NCBI RefSeq assembly: GCF_014873705.1
Contig: NZ_JADBDS010000003.1
Span: 620,001-684,000 of the forward strand
Direction: 5' to 3'
Length of the DNA: 64,000 nt
DNA from: Mycobacterium sp. OAS707
Lineage (GTDB): Bacteria > Actinomycetota > Actinomycetes > Mycobacteriales > Mycobacteriaceae
Below are positions 48,149 to 56,977 of the stretch, in pieces; within the stretch, counting starts at the first letter, position 1, and each line of letters starts with the position of its first letter. Under the pieces are notes generated by a model that was not told where the DNA came from, searched no databases, and saw only the letters and a program-made list of their open reading frames with translations. A program made the position numbers and the translations under genes.

Positions 48149-48925
48149 ATGGTCTACATGGCTGCACCGATCACTGACATTGACCGCATGCCCCGCGGGG
48201 GGCCGGATGCCTCCTGCCTCGACCGGCTGTTGCAGACCGACCGCTCGGAGTACCTCGACCGCGACGACGTCGATGACAAGACCAAGCGCAGCGTCATTCG
48301 CGCACTCGAATGGGCGGGCGAATTCTTCGGCAACACCGAGAAGTTCGCGCAGATCGTGCTCGACGAGGTAGCCGACGTGCCCGACCCGAAGATCCTCGAA
48401 CTGGGCTCCGGCCACGGTGGCCTGTCGCGGAAGCTCCTCGAATGGCATCCGACCGCAGAGCTCACGGTGACCGACGTCGAAGCGCAATCCGTTAAGGCGA
48501 TCCAGCAGAGCGACCTCGGTGAGCATCCACGCGCGCAAGTGCGGGAGATGGACGCAACCGAAATCGACGCGCCCGACCGGTATTTCGACGTCGCCGTGTT
48601 CGCGTTCTCGTTTCATCACCTGCCGCCGGGCCAGGCAGCGCGGGTGTTCGCCGAAGGCACCCGCGTTGCCGACAAGCTGGTGATCATCGACCTGCCGCGG
48701 CCGCCTTCGCCGTTGCACCTCATCCGGCTGGCGACAATGCTGCCGCTCGCGCCGATCGTGCCGTTTGTCCACGACGGTGTGATCAGCTCACTGCGCTGCT
48801 ACAGCCCGTCCGCGCTGCGCGCGCTCGCCACGCACGCCGATCCGCAAATCGAGGTGGAACTGCGCGGCGGACTGATGAATCCGCAGATCGCGGTGGCCAG
48901 CCGCCGAGTCACCACACCCCGCTGA
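48149..48925 (+). CDS. Class I SAM-dependent methyltransferase (Rv3699 type)
   Basis: A 258-aa methyltransferase. Motif I ILELGSGHGGLS, motif II-like TVTDVEA and the FSFHHLPPG segment mark a small-molecule (UbiE/BioC-like) fold. The acceptor is unknown. It is divergent from glpK, 37 bp away. The start is one of two ATGs in frame (48149 or 48158) with no clear ribosome site. M. tuberculosis keeps the same gene near egt, but no direct role in ergothioneine synthesis is known. Confidence 0.88.
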   Translation: MVYMAAPITDIDRMPRGGPDASCLDRLLQTDRSEYLDRDDVDDKTKRSVIRALEWAGEFFGNTEKFAQIVLDEVADVPDPKILELGSGHGGLSRKLLEWHPTAELTVTDVEAQSVKAIQQSDLGEHPRAQVREMDATEIDAPDRYFDVAVFAFSFHHLPPGQAARVFAEGTRVADKLVIIDLPRPPSPLHLIRLATMLPLAPIVPFVHDGVISSLRCYSPSALRALATHADPQIEVELRGGLMNPQIAVASRRVTTPR

Positions 48926-48958
48926 TCGCCGGTACGTCCACCCCGATACGCAAATTTG

Positions 48959-48974
48959 TCAGGTGAATACCTGA
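48959..48974. promoter_or_regulatory. TCAGGT-GAAT-ACCTGA inverted repeat
   Basis: Six-base perfect arms flank GAAT. The site lies 89 bp before the PGRS-like GTG and just after the methyltransferase stop, in the only sizeable spacer here. It is operator-like; the regulator is unknown. Confidence 0.4.
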
Positions 48975-49062
48975 TTTCTTCCGCGGTCGTATCGCTCTAG
49001 CGTTCCGACCGAGTGCATAGCGCCCGTTCGGCGTTTGCTGTGCGTCAGGGCGGAGGAACGTC

Positions 49063-52000
49063 GTGGGAAATTCGCACTATGTCGGTCGGGTGGGCGCGCT
49101 GGCGGTGGCCCTTGGCGTGGGCGCGGCGATCGCCTCCACACTGCCGATAGCTTCTGCCGACACCACCGGCTCAGGCGACTCGGCGTCGGGGACGACGACG
49201 CATACGGATTCTCCGGACACCGGATCGTCGGCAGGCACATCACCGTCGGGCGGCACGGCCGGCGCCGGCAGCGGGGACGTCTCAGGCGGTTCGCCGACCG
49301 CATCGGACCCGCCCGGAACCTCAGGTGCGGGCGGCGCGGACACCACCGGATCCGGCTCGACGACCACGACCGGCTCACCGGGTGGATCGACCAGCACGGC
49401 AGGAAATCCCAAATCGACTGGCGGCACATCGACAAACGGCACTGGCGGACGCCGGGTCCCTCGTAAGGGCGCCACGACCGGTTCGACCACTAAGACGGCT
49501 CGCCCGTCGACCCCCACTTCGGAGTCCTCGGCCGCGCCGACGTCGTCAGCTTCGACTCCGGCCCGCAGTGATATGGCTGCGCCGAGCCTGTCGGCAGCCC
49601 CATCAGGTTCGTCGTCATCGGTGCCGACGGCAGCCACACTGTCGTCGCCGACGTTCGCCGACTTGCCGGCCGCGGCGGTGGCAACACCCACCACAACGGC
49701 CGCGCCCTCGCCGAACGTCGTCACCGCCCTGGTGGCCGGGCTCCTGTCGTCGCTGGGCCTCGGTCCGCAGGCCACCGGAACCGACCCCGAGACCCCGGTA
49801 CAACTGCCGTTCACGTGGGCGGCGCTGGCATTCGTGCGACGCGAACTCGGGCAGCCGGCGACGCACGATCGGCTCGATGACGTCGATCCCGCCGGAGCCG
49901 ATTTGGCGCGCAACAGCCTGGCCATCGCTTCGGGTGCTGGACAACCGAACGCGTTGATCGGCTCGGCCGCCAACCCACCCGTCGATACGTCCGCGCTAGC
50001 CGCTCCCCATGTCGCCGCTCTGCCGGCCGTATCCGACATCGGTTCCCTGATCGGTGATTTCGTCGCCGTGTTCATCAGCAACGGCACCGCCGCCCACCCC
50101 AACGGCGGCTTTCTGATCGGCAGCGGGTTCAGCTATGACGCCAGCACGTGTGCCAGCGTGTGCCGGGGCGGCAACGGCGGATTGCTGCTCGGCAGCGGTG
50201 GCAGCGGCTTCAATGGCGGCGCAGGCGGCAACGCCGGTCTGGTCGGCAACGGCGGTGACGGCGGCGCCGGGCTGGCCGGGGTCAACAACGGCGATGGTGG
50301 CCGCGGCGGCCTAGGTGGCCTGATTCTGGGTAGCGGCGGTGACGGCGGCGCGGGCGCCGCCGGGATCACCGGAGTCAACGACGGCGCAGGAGGCAAGGGC
50401 GGCGCAGGCGGGAATGCGGGCCTGCTGTCGTTGGCCGGCAGTGGCGGTGACGGCGGCGCCGGCGGAGCCGGTGCAGCGGGCGCGGCCAGCGTGGACGGTA
50501 TCGATCCGGGTGAAGCGGGATCGTCGGGCGGTGACGGTGGCGCGGGTGGCGCGGGTGGCGCCGGCGGCAGCGCGGGCGGACTTGCCCTGTTCGGCAACGG
50601 CGGATCGGGTGGCGTCGGCGGCACCGGAGGTGACGGAGCCGGCGGCGGCGACGGCGCGCAGGGCCTGACCGCCACCACCGCGGGAGAGGGCGGCGGCGAC
50701 GGTGGTGACGGCGGCAGCGGCGGGGCCGGTGGCACCGGCGGAGTCGGCGGCGCGGCAGGCAGAGGCGCATTTTTCGGCCGAGTGGGAGTCAACGGCGACG
50801 GCGGCGAGGGAGGCGACGGCGGCGACGCGGGCGCACCTGGCGACGGAGGGGACGGGGCCGACGGTGATGTCGCATCGCCCGACGGCGGAGCGGGCGGCGA
50901 CGGCGGCGACCCCGGCAGTGTCGGGGCCGCGGGACTCGGCGGCGCTCCCGGCACCGGTGGTACCGGGGGTGGCAGCGGGGCCAATGGAAGCAGCGGTACA
51001 GGCGTAACCGGCCCGGCCGGCAGCGGCGGCGACGGCGGAAACGGTTTCGACGCGGCCGCGCCAGGTGCACCGAAGGGATCCACACCCGGCGACGGCGGCG
51101 ACGGCGGAAACGGTGGCGCCATCGGCAACGGCGGTGACGGCGGCTCCGGCGGCAGAGCGATAAACGGCAATAGCGGTGACGGCGGCGCCGGCGGAAACGG
51201 CGGGTCGATCAGCGGTGACGGCGGTAACGGCGGCGACGGCGGCGACGGCGAGGGCGGCTTCGCCGGACACGTGACCGCGGGTAGGGGTGGTAACGGCGGC
51301 GATGCCTTGAGCGTCGGTGACGGCGGCACGGGCGGCGACGGCGGCAACGGCAACGGCGTTCGCGGTGGCATCAGCGGCGCAGGCGGCGACGGCGGCAAGG
51401 GCGGTCTGGTCAGCGGTGACGGCGGCGACGGCGGCGACGGCGGCAGCTCGGGCCGCGACTCCACCAGCGAAACCGGAGACATGACCGGCGGAGCGGGCGG
51501 CCGCGGCGGTGATGCCCGTGGCGACGGGAACGGCGGCAACGGCGGCAACGGCGGTTTCGCCGATTCCGACAATGGAATCAATGTCGGTGGTGGGGGCGGT
51601 GCCGGTGGCAATGCCGGAGTCAACGGCGATGGCGGCAAGGGCGGTGACGGCGGCTTCGGCGGCGACGGCACCCGCGCGGCCACTGGCGGTGCCGGCGGCG
51701 ACGGTGGTTCCGGTGGCACCGAAACCGGCGACGGCGGCGACGGTGGAAATGGTGGCAAGGGCACCAGTGGGGTGAGCAAGGGCACCGGCGGTGCGGGTGG
51801 AAACGGCGGTGCCGCAGGCAAATCCGGTGATGGCGGCGATGGCGGCATCGGAGGTGAGGCCGAAGGCGGCTTCAGCTCCACCGCGACCGGAGGTAAGGGT
51901 GGTGACGGCGGCAGCGGCGGCACCACCGAGGGTGCCGGCGGAGTCGGCGGTGACGGCGGCAAAGCCACCGGCCACGGCAACGCCAAGGCCAGCGCCGGTG

Positions 52001-53319
52001 ACGGCGGCGCAGGCGGGCAAGCCTTCGTCGGCCCAGCAGGTGCCGGCGGTACGGGCGGGGAGGCCAGGGGAACCGACAACGCCAGCGCCACGGGAGGCAC
52101 CGGCGGCGCCGGGGGCAGCGTGCTCACCGCAGGTGACGGCGGGGCAGGCGGCGCCGGCGGTAAGGCGATCGCCCTCGGCGGCGGCGACGCGACCGGCGGT
52201 GACGGCGGTGCCGGCGGATCCGGCGGCCAGCAGAGCGGCAACGGCGGCGACGGCGGCAAGGGCGAGATCGGCGGAACGTCCAGCGGAGACGCCAAGGGCG
52301 GGCACGGCGGTGACGGCGGCGCCTCTTACTTCGGTGACGCGGGAGACGGCGGAGCAGGCGGTGAGGGCAACGGCGGCGTGTTCGGCAGCTCCGTGGGCGG
52401 CGATGGTGGCGTCGGCGGCGACGCGGCGATCCAGGGCAACGGCGGCAGGGGCGGTGACGGTGGCGCTGGCCAGGGTGTCAAAGGCGGCATTGGCGGTGAC
52501 GGCGGTGCCGGCGGCAAGGGCGGCACGCAGAGCGGTGACGGCGGCGACGGCGGCAACGGCGGCTCGGTCGGCAGGGAAAGCACCACCGAAAACGGCCCTG
52601 GCACCGGCGGAGCGGGCGGCCGCGGCGGCGACGCCCGTGGCGACGGCGACGGCGGCGATGGCGGCAACGGCGGCAACGCCGATCCCGACCAAGGAGTCAC
52701 GGTCGGCGGCGCCGGCGGTGACGGCGGCAACGGCGGCATCAACGGCGACGGCGGACGAGGCGGTGACGGCGGCTTCGGCGGCGACGGCACCCACGCGGCC
52801 ACTGGCGGTGCCGGCGGCGACGGTGGTGCCGGCGGCACCGAAACCGGCGACGGCGGCGACGGCGGAAACGGCGGCAAAGGCACCACTGGTATCAGCAAGG
52901 GCACCGGCGGTGCGGGTGGAAACGGCGGTGCCGCAGGCAAATCCGGTGATGGTGGCGATGGCGGCATCGGCGGTCAGGCCGAAGGCGGTATGAATTCCAC
53001 CGCGACCGGAGGCATCGGCGGTGACGGCGGTAGTGGCGGCACCACTGTGGGTGCCGGCGGCGACGGCGGCGACGGCGGCCAAGCCATCGGCCATGGCGGC
53101 GCCACAGCCAACGCAGGCGACGGCGGCAACGGCGGCAACGGCACCGGCGCCCCAGGCGGAGCGGGCGGCGACGGTGGGTCGACCGTCACTACCGACGCCG
53201 CCACCGGTAACGGCGGAGACGGCGGCGACGGCGGGCACGGCTCGCCCGGCGGGCCCGGCGGCAGCGGCGGCACGGGCAGCGGCGGCGGCAGCAACGGCAG
53301 CGACGGTGCCGACGGCTAG
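49063..53319 (+). CDS. PGRS-like Gly-rich repeat protein without a PE domain
   Basis: A 1418-aa protein. A short basic start and hydrophobic segment (about 8-32, ending ASA) is a Sec-type signal peptide. Then follow a Ser/Thr/Pro-rich region to about residue 240, a non-repetitive region to about 365, and about 1,050 residues of GGDGG/GGAGGxGG repeats as in PE_PGRS proteins. There is no PE domain, so ESX-5 secretion by a PE signal is not expected. The segment FLIGSGFSYDASTC is a linker-like motif before the repeats. The GTG at 49063 has GGAGG at 6 nt. It is probably exposed or secreted; the function is unknown. Confidence 0.9.
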   Translation: MGNSHYVGRVGALAVALGVGAAIASTLPIASADTTGSGDSASGTTTHTDSPDTGSSAGTSPSGGTAGAGSGDVSGGSPTASDPPGTSGAGGADTTGSGSTTTTGSPGGSTSTAGNPKSTGGTSTNGTGGRRVPRKGATTGSTTKTARPSTPTSESSAAPTSSASTPARSDMAAPSLSAAPSGSSSSVPTAATLSSPTFADLPAAAVATPTTTAAPSPNVVTALVAGLLSSLGLGPQATGTDPETPVQLPFTWAALAFVRRELGQPATHDRLDDVDPAGADLARNSLAIASGAGQPNALIGSAANPPVDTSALAAPHVAALPAVSDIGSLIGDFVAVFISNGTAAHPNGGFLIGSGFSYDASTCASVCRGGNGGLLLGSGGSGFNGGAGGNAGLVGNGGDGGAGLAGVNNGDGGRGGLGGLILGSGGDGGAGAAGITGVNDGAGGKGGAGGNAGLLSLAGSGGDGGAGGAGAAGAASVDGIDPGEAGSSGGDGGAGGAGGAGGSAGGLALFGNGGSGGVGGTGGDGAGGGDGAQGLTATTAGEGGGDGGDGGSGGAGGTGGVGGAAGRGAFFGRVGVNGDGGEGGDGGDAGAPGDGGDGADGDVASPDGGAGGDGGDPGSVGAAGLGGAPGTGGTGGGSGANGSSGTGVTGPAGSGGDGGNGFDAAAPGAPKGSTPGDGGDGGNGGAIGNGGDGGSGGRAINGNSGDGGAGGNGGSISGDGGNGGDGGDGEGGFAGHVTAGRGGNGGDALSVGDGGTGGDGGNGNGVRGGISGAGGDGGKGGLVSGDGGDGGDGGSSGRDSTSETGDMTGGAGGRGGDARGDGNGGNGGNGGFADSDNGINVGGGGGAGGNAGVNGDGGKGGDGGFGGDGTRAATGGAGGDGGSGGTETGDGGDGGNGGKGTSGVSKGTGGAGGNGGAAGKSGDGGDGGIGGEAEGGFSSTATGGKGGDGGSGGTTEGAGGVGGDGGKATGHGNAKASAGDGGAGGQAFVGPAGAGGTGGEARGTDNASATGGTGGAGGSVLTAGDGGAGGAGGKAIALGGGDATGGDGGAGGSGGQQSGNGGDGGKGEIGGTSSGDAKGGHGGDGGASYFGDAGDGGAGGEGNGGVFGSSVGGDGGVGGDAAIQGNGGRGGDGGAGQGVKGGIGGDGGAGGKGGTQSGDGGDGGNGGSVGRESTTENGPGTGGAGGRGGDARGDGDGGDGGNGGNADPDQGVTVGGAGGDGGNGGINGDGGRGGDGGFGGDGTHAATGGAGGDGGAGGTETGDGGDGGNGGKGTTGISKGTGGAGGNGGAAGKSGDGGDGGIGGQAEGGMNSTATGGIGGDGGSGGTTVGAGGDGGDGGQAIGHGGATANAGDGGNGGNGTGAPGGAGGDGGSTVTTDAATGNGGDGGDGGHGSPGGPGGSGGTGSGGGSNGSDGADG

Positions 53320-53393
53320 TCCGGCGACACCTTGAAGTCCACCAATCGCGGCGTGTCGGCGTAGAAACACCTCGGCTCGCCGACAATGGCGGT

Positions 53394-54872
53394 GTGGGCG
53401 AAGAGGTGAAGCAGACCGACTTTTCTCGCGCACAGCGCCGCGAGTACCGCCGCAAGGTGCAGCTGTGCCTCGATGTCTTCGAGACGATGCTCGCCCAGTC
53501 CAGCTTCGAATTCGACCGACCGTTGACCGGCATGGAGATCGAGTGCAATCTCGTCGACGGCGACTATCAGCCCGCGATGAGCAACCAAGAGGTGCTGGCG
53601 TCCATCGCCGACCCGGCTTACCAAACCGAATTGGGCGCCTACAACATCGAATTCAACGTTCCACCGCGACGGTTGCCCGGCCGGGCCGCACTGGAGTTGG
53701 AGGCCGACGTCCGGGCCAGTCTCAACGCCGCGGAAGCGAAGGCGAACTCCAACGGCGCGCACATCGTGATGATCGGCATCCTCCCGACGCTGATGCCCGA
53801 ACATCTTTCGGGCGGTTGGATGAGCGATTCGACGCGCTATCAGGCGCTGGAGAACTCGATCTTCACCGCGCGTGGCGAGGACATCCTGATCGACATCGCG
53901 GGGCCCGAACGGTTGAGCCTGCAACTGGCGTCGATCGCGCCGGAATCGGCGTGCACCAGCATGCAACTGCACCTGCAGGTCTCCCCCGCCCAGTTCGCGA
54001 ACAACTGGAATGCCGCCCAGGTGATTGCGGGTCCGCAGTTGGCACTCGGCGCCAATTCGCCGTACTTCTTCGGCCACCAGCTGTGGCCCGAGACCCGCAT
54101 CGAGTTGTTCGCCCAAGCCACCGACACCCGACCCGACGAGCTCAAGTCGCAGGGCGTTCGTCCGAGAGTGTGGTTCGGCGAGCGGTGGATCACGTCGATC
54201 TTCGATCTGTTCGAGGAGAACGTCCGCTACTTTCCGTCGCTGCTACCCGAACTGTCCGACGAGGATCCCGTTGCGGCGCTCGGCGACGGTCGCACCCCGC
54301 AACTGGCCGAGCTGCGACTGCACAACGGCACGATCTGGCGATGGAACCGGCCGGTGTACGACGTCGTCGAGGGCAAGCCACATCTCCGTGTGGAGAACCG
54401 GGTGCTGCCCGCAGGGCCCACCGTTGTCGACATGTTGGCCAACGCGGCGTTTTACTACGGCATGCTGCGGACGCTGTCCGAAGAGGACAGGCCGCTGTGG
54501 ACCAAGATGAGTTTCGCTGCGGCACAACATAATTTCGTCGCATCGGCCGAGCACGGCATGGAGGCCATGTTGTATTGGCCAGGCCTCGGCGAGGTGACCC
54601 CCGACGAATTGGTGTTGCGCAAGCTGCTGCCGATGGCCGATGAGGGGCTGCGCCGCTGGGAGGTGGCAAGCGAGGTGCGCGACCGGTATCTCAGCGTGAT
54701 CGAGGGTCGGGCGAAGACCGGACGCAACGGCGCCTCGTGGCAAGTGGCCACCGTGGCGGCATTGCAGGAGCGGGGCATGACGCGCCCCAGCGCACTGGCC
54801 GAGATGCTGCGCCTCTACTGCGAGCGGATGCACAGCAACGAACCCGTACACACCTGGGATGGCCCGGACTAG
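53394..54872 (+). CDS. GCS2-family carboxylate-amine (glutamate-cysteine) ligase-like protein
   Basis: ATP-dependent ligase of 492 aa from the GCS2 family. GMEIECNLVDGDYQPAM is the conserved N-terminal segment, and EFNVPPRRL and QLHLQVSPAQFANN resemble glutamate-binding regions. Members form gamma-glutamylcysteine or related amides, or act as carboxylate-amine ligases of unknown substrate. It is distinct from egtA (61027-62319), so the window holds two GCS2-type proteins. The GTG at 53394 starts 74 bp after the PGRS stop. It is followed closely by a methyltransferase, probably in one operon. Confidence 0.88.
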   Translation: MGEEVKQTDFSRAQRREYRRKVQLCLDVFETMLAQSSFEFDRPLTGMEIECNLVDGDYQPAMSNQEVLASIADPAYQTELGAYNIEFNVPPRRLPGRAALELEADVRASLNAAEAKANSNGAHIVMIGILPTLMPEHLSGGWMSDSTRYQALENSIFTARGEDILIDIAGPERLSLQLASIAPESACTSMQLHLQVSPAQFANNWNAAQVIAGPQLALGANSPYFFGHQLWPETRIELFAQATDTRPDELKSQGVRPRVWFGERWITSIFDLFEENVRYFPSLLPELSDEDPVAALGDGRTPQLAELRLHNGTIWRWNRPVYDVVEGKPHLRVENRVLPAGPTVVDMLANAAFYYGMLRTLSEEDRPLWTKMSFAAAQHNFVASAEHGMEAMLYWPGLGEVTPDELVLRKLLPMADEGLRRWEVASEVRDRYLSVIEGRAKTGRNGASWQVATVAALQERGMTRPSALAEMLRLYCERMHSNEPVHTWDGPD

Positions 54873-54882
54873 CCTGAGTGAC

Positions 54883-55560
54883 ATGACATCTGACGACATG
54901 ATCGATTGGGACGGCGCGTACCGCGGGGAAGGTCAATTCACGGGTCCGCCGCCGTGGAACATCGGCGAGCCGCAGCCCGAATTGGCTGCGCTGCACCGCG
55001 ACGGCAAGTTCCGCGGCGACGTACTCGACGCCGGCTGCGGGCACGCCGAACTGTCGCTCGCATTGGCAGCCGACGGCTACCCGGTGGTCGGAGTGGACCT
55101 CAGCCCGACGGCGATCGCCGCGGCCACCAGCGCGGCGCAGGACCGCGGTCTGACGAACGTCTCGTTCGTCCAGGCCGACATCACCAACCTCACCGGATAC
55201 GACGGCCGCTTCGACACGGTCATCGACAGCACGCTGTTTCACTCGCTGCCCGTCGAGGGTCGGGATGGCTATCTACGGTCTGTGCATCAAGCGGCCGCAC
55301 CCGGCGCGTCCTACTACATACTCGTTTTCGCCAAGGGCGCGTTTCCCGCCGAGATGGAGCCCAAGCCCAACGAGGTCGATGAGGACGAGCTGCGCACTGC
55401 GGTGTCGAAGTACTGGGAGATCGACGAGATCCGGCCCGCGGCAATACATGCCAACCCGATCGAAGTCCCTGACGCGCCGTTCGAGATGCCTGCGCACCCG
55501 ACCGACGACAAGGGCAGGGTCAAGTTCCCCGCTTACCTGCTGACGGCGCACAAAGGTTAG
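54883..55560 (+). CDS. Class I SAM-dependent methyltransferase (thiopurine/TehB-like)
   Basis: A 225-aa methyltransferase with motif I VLDAGCGHAELSLA and motif II VVGVDLSP. The N-terminal WDGAYRGEGQFTGPPPWNIGEPQ (given in part) resembles TPMT/TehB-like enzymes. The substrate is unknown. The ATG at 54883 begins 10 bp after the GCS2 stop; a start at 54859 would overlap it. Its stop interlocks with that of the dicarboxylate symporter as TTAG. Confidence 0.88.
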   Translation: MTSDDMIDWDGAYRGEGQFTGPPPWNIGEPQPELAALHRDGKFRGDVLDAGCGHAELSLALAADGYPVVGVDLSPTAIAAATSAAQDRGLTNVSFVQADITNLTGYDGRFDTVIDSTLFHSLPVEGRDGYLRSVHQAAAPGASYYILVFAKGAFPAEMEPKPNEVDEDELRTAVSKYWEIDEIRPAAIHANPIEVPDAPFEMPAHPTDDKGRVKFPAYLLTAHKG

Positions 55561-56927
55561 TGCCCGGCCCTGGCGGGTTGGCCCGCTGAGGCGTGTTCGT
55601 CGTCGACCATGGTGCGTTCGTCGAACGGCTTGTCGCCGTCGAGCACCTGATGCATCTGTCGGTGGTCGACGGATTGAGTCCATGCGCCGATGAGCACCGT
55701 GGCGACCGCATTGCCCGAAAAGTTTGTCAGCGCACGGGCTTCCGACATGAACTTGTCGATGCCGACCACCAAGCCGATGCCGTCGAGCAATTCGGGTCGG
55801 TGACTCTGCAGGCCTGCGGCGAGTGTGGCGAGGCCCGCGCCGGTGACGCCTGCCGCCCCCTTGGAAGCGATCATCATGAACACCAGCAGCCCCAGCTGCT
55901 CACCGATCGACAACGGCTTGCCCATCGCATCGGCGATGAACAGCGATGCCATTGTCATGTAGATGGCGGTGCCGTCGAGGTTGAATGAATATCCTGTCGG
56001 CACAACGATTCCCACGGTGGTTGGTTGCACACCGGCATGCTCCATCTTCGCGATCAGCCGCGGCAGCGCCGATTCCGACGACGACGTGGCGAGGATCAAC
56101 AGGTATTCGCGCGCGAGGTAACGAACCAGTTTGAACACGGAGACACCTGCGGCGAAGCGCAGCAGCGCACCCAGCACGCCGAACACGAAGATGAGGCAAG
56201 TGAGATAGAACGCCAGCATCAACACGCCCAACTGGATTACCGCGTCAAACCCGGTGTCGCCCACCACCTTAGCGATCGCGCCGAACGCGCCGATCGGCGC
56301 CAGCCACAGGATCCCGCCAAGGATGCGGAAGACCAGTTTCTGCAGCAGAGCGACGCCACGAAGCAGCGGCTCGCCGGAGGCGCCCATTGCCTGAATGCCG
56401 AACCCGACCAGCAGCGCAACGAACAACGCCTGCAGCACGTTTCCTGCGGTCAGCGACGAGAACAGCGTCTTCGGGATGATGTCCTGGATGAAGTCCATGG
56501 TGCCGCCGGAACTGTGCGCCTCCGACGCGAGCTTTGCGCCCGCACCCGGATCCCCATGCGCGTTGAGGCCACTGCCGGGGCTGATGATGTTGCCCACCAG
56601 CAGGCCGATGCCCAGCGCTGCGGTCGACATGACGAGGAAGTAGCCCAGTGCCAACCCGCCGACCTTGCCGACGGACGCCACCTTTCGCACCGAACCGATG
56701 CCGAGCACGATGGTGCAGAAGATCACCGGCGTGATCATCATCTTGATCAGGTTGACGAACATCGTGCCGAGCACGCCGAGCGATTTGCCTGTGTCGGGCG
56801 CGAGCAGGCCAACCACCACACCGGCGACCACACCGACGATCACCAGTATGTAGAGCCAATGTGTGCGGTCGCGTTTGGGTTGCTTCTCGTCGGCCGACTT
56901 GGCCGGGCCGTCCTCTACGTGCGTCAT
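55557..56927 (-). CDS. dctA: Dicarboxylate/cation (DAACS) symporter, DctA-like
   Basis: Sodium or proton symporter of C4-dicarboxylates or glutamate (456 aa) in the inner membrane. The signature motif SSSESALPRLI near the hairpin and the NLDGTAIYMTMASLF helix (first unwound region) are the substrate and sodium sites of the GltPh/DctA family. About eight helices plus two re-entrant loops are expected. The ATG at 56927 follows a short polar N-terminus. Its stop interlocks with the methyltransferase stop. Confidence 0.94.
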   Translation of the reverse strand: MTHVEDGPAKSADEKQPKRDRTHWLYILVIVGVVAGVVVGLLAPDTGKSLGVLGTMFVNLIKMMITPVIFCTIVLGIGSVRKVASVGKVGGLALGYFLVMSTAALGIGLLVGNIISPGSGLNAHGDPGAGAKLASEAHSSGGTMDFIQDIIPKTLFSSLTAGNVLQALFVALLVGFGIQAMGASGEPLLRGVALLQKLVFRILGGILWLAPIGAFGAIAKVVGDTGFDAVIQLGVLMLAFYLTCLIFVFGVLGALLRFAAGVSVFKLVRYLAREYLLILATSSSESALPRLIAKMEHAGVQPTTVGIVVPTGYSFNLDGTAIYMTMASLFIADAMGKPLSIGEQLGLLVFMMIASKGAAGVTGAGLATLAAGLQSHRPELLDGIGLVVGIDKFMSEARALTNFSGNAVATVLIGAWTQSVDHRQMHQVLDGDKPFDERTMVDDEHASAGQPARAGH

Positions 56928-56977
56928 CTGCGGCTCCCTCGGTGTCGTGCACCTGGGATAGCCAGAAGTGCGCTACG

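Noticed and set aside
50133..52295. Long minus-strand Pro/Ser-rich open frame (720 codons) in the same region
   Set aside because: It is also a shadow of the repeats: the product is almost only PPSPP units, with no start signal.
50160..53300. CRISPR-like regularity in the GGCGGC repeats
   Set aside because: The units are short codon-level repeats in one open frame, without conserved direct repeats of 25-40 bp separated by unique spacers, and no cas genes lie nearby.
50311..53433. Very long minus-strand open frame opposite the PGRS-like gene
   Set aside because: It is the alanine/valine-rich mirror of the GGC repeats. High GC and the triplet repeat remove stop codons on the other strand, and it lacks a promoter, a ribosome site and any family.
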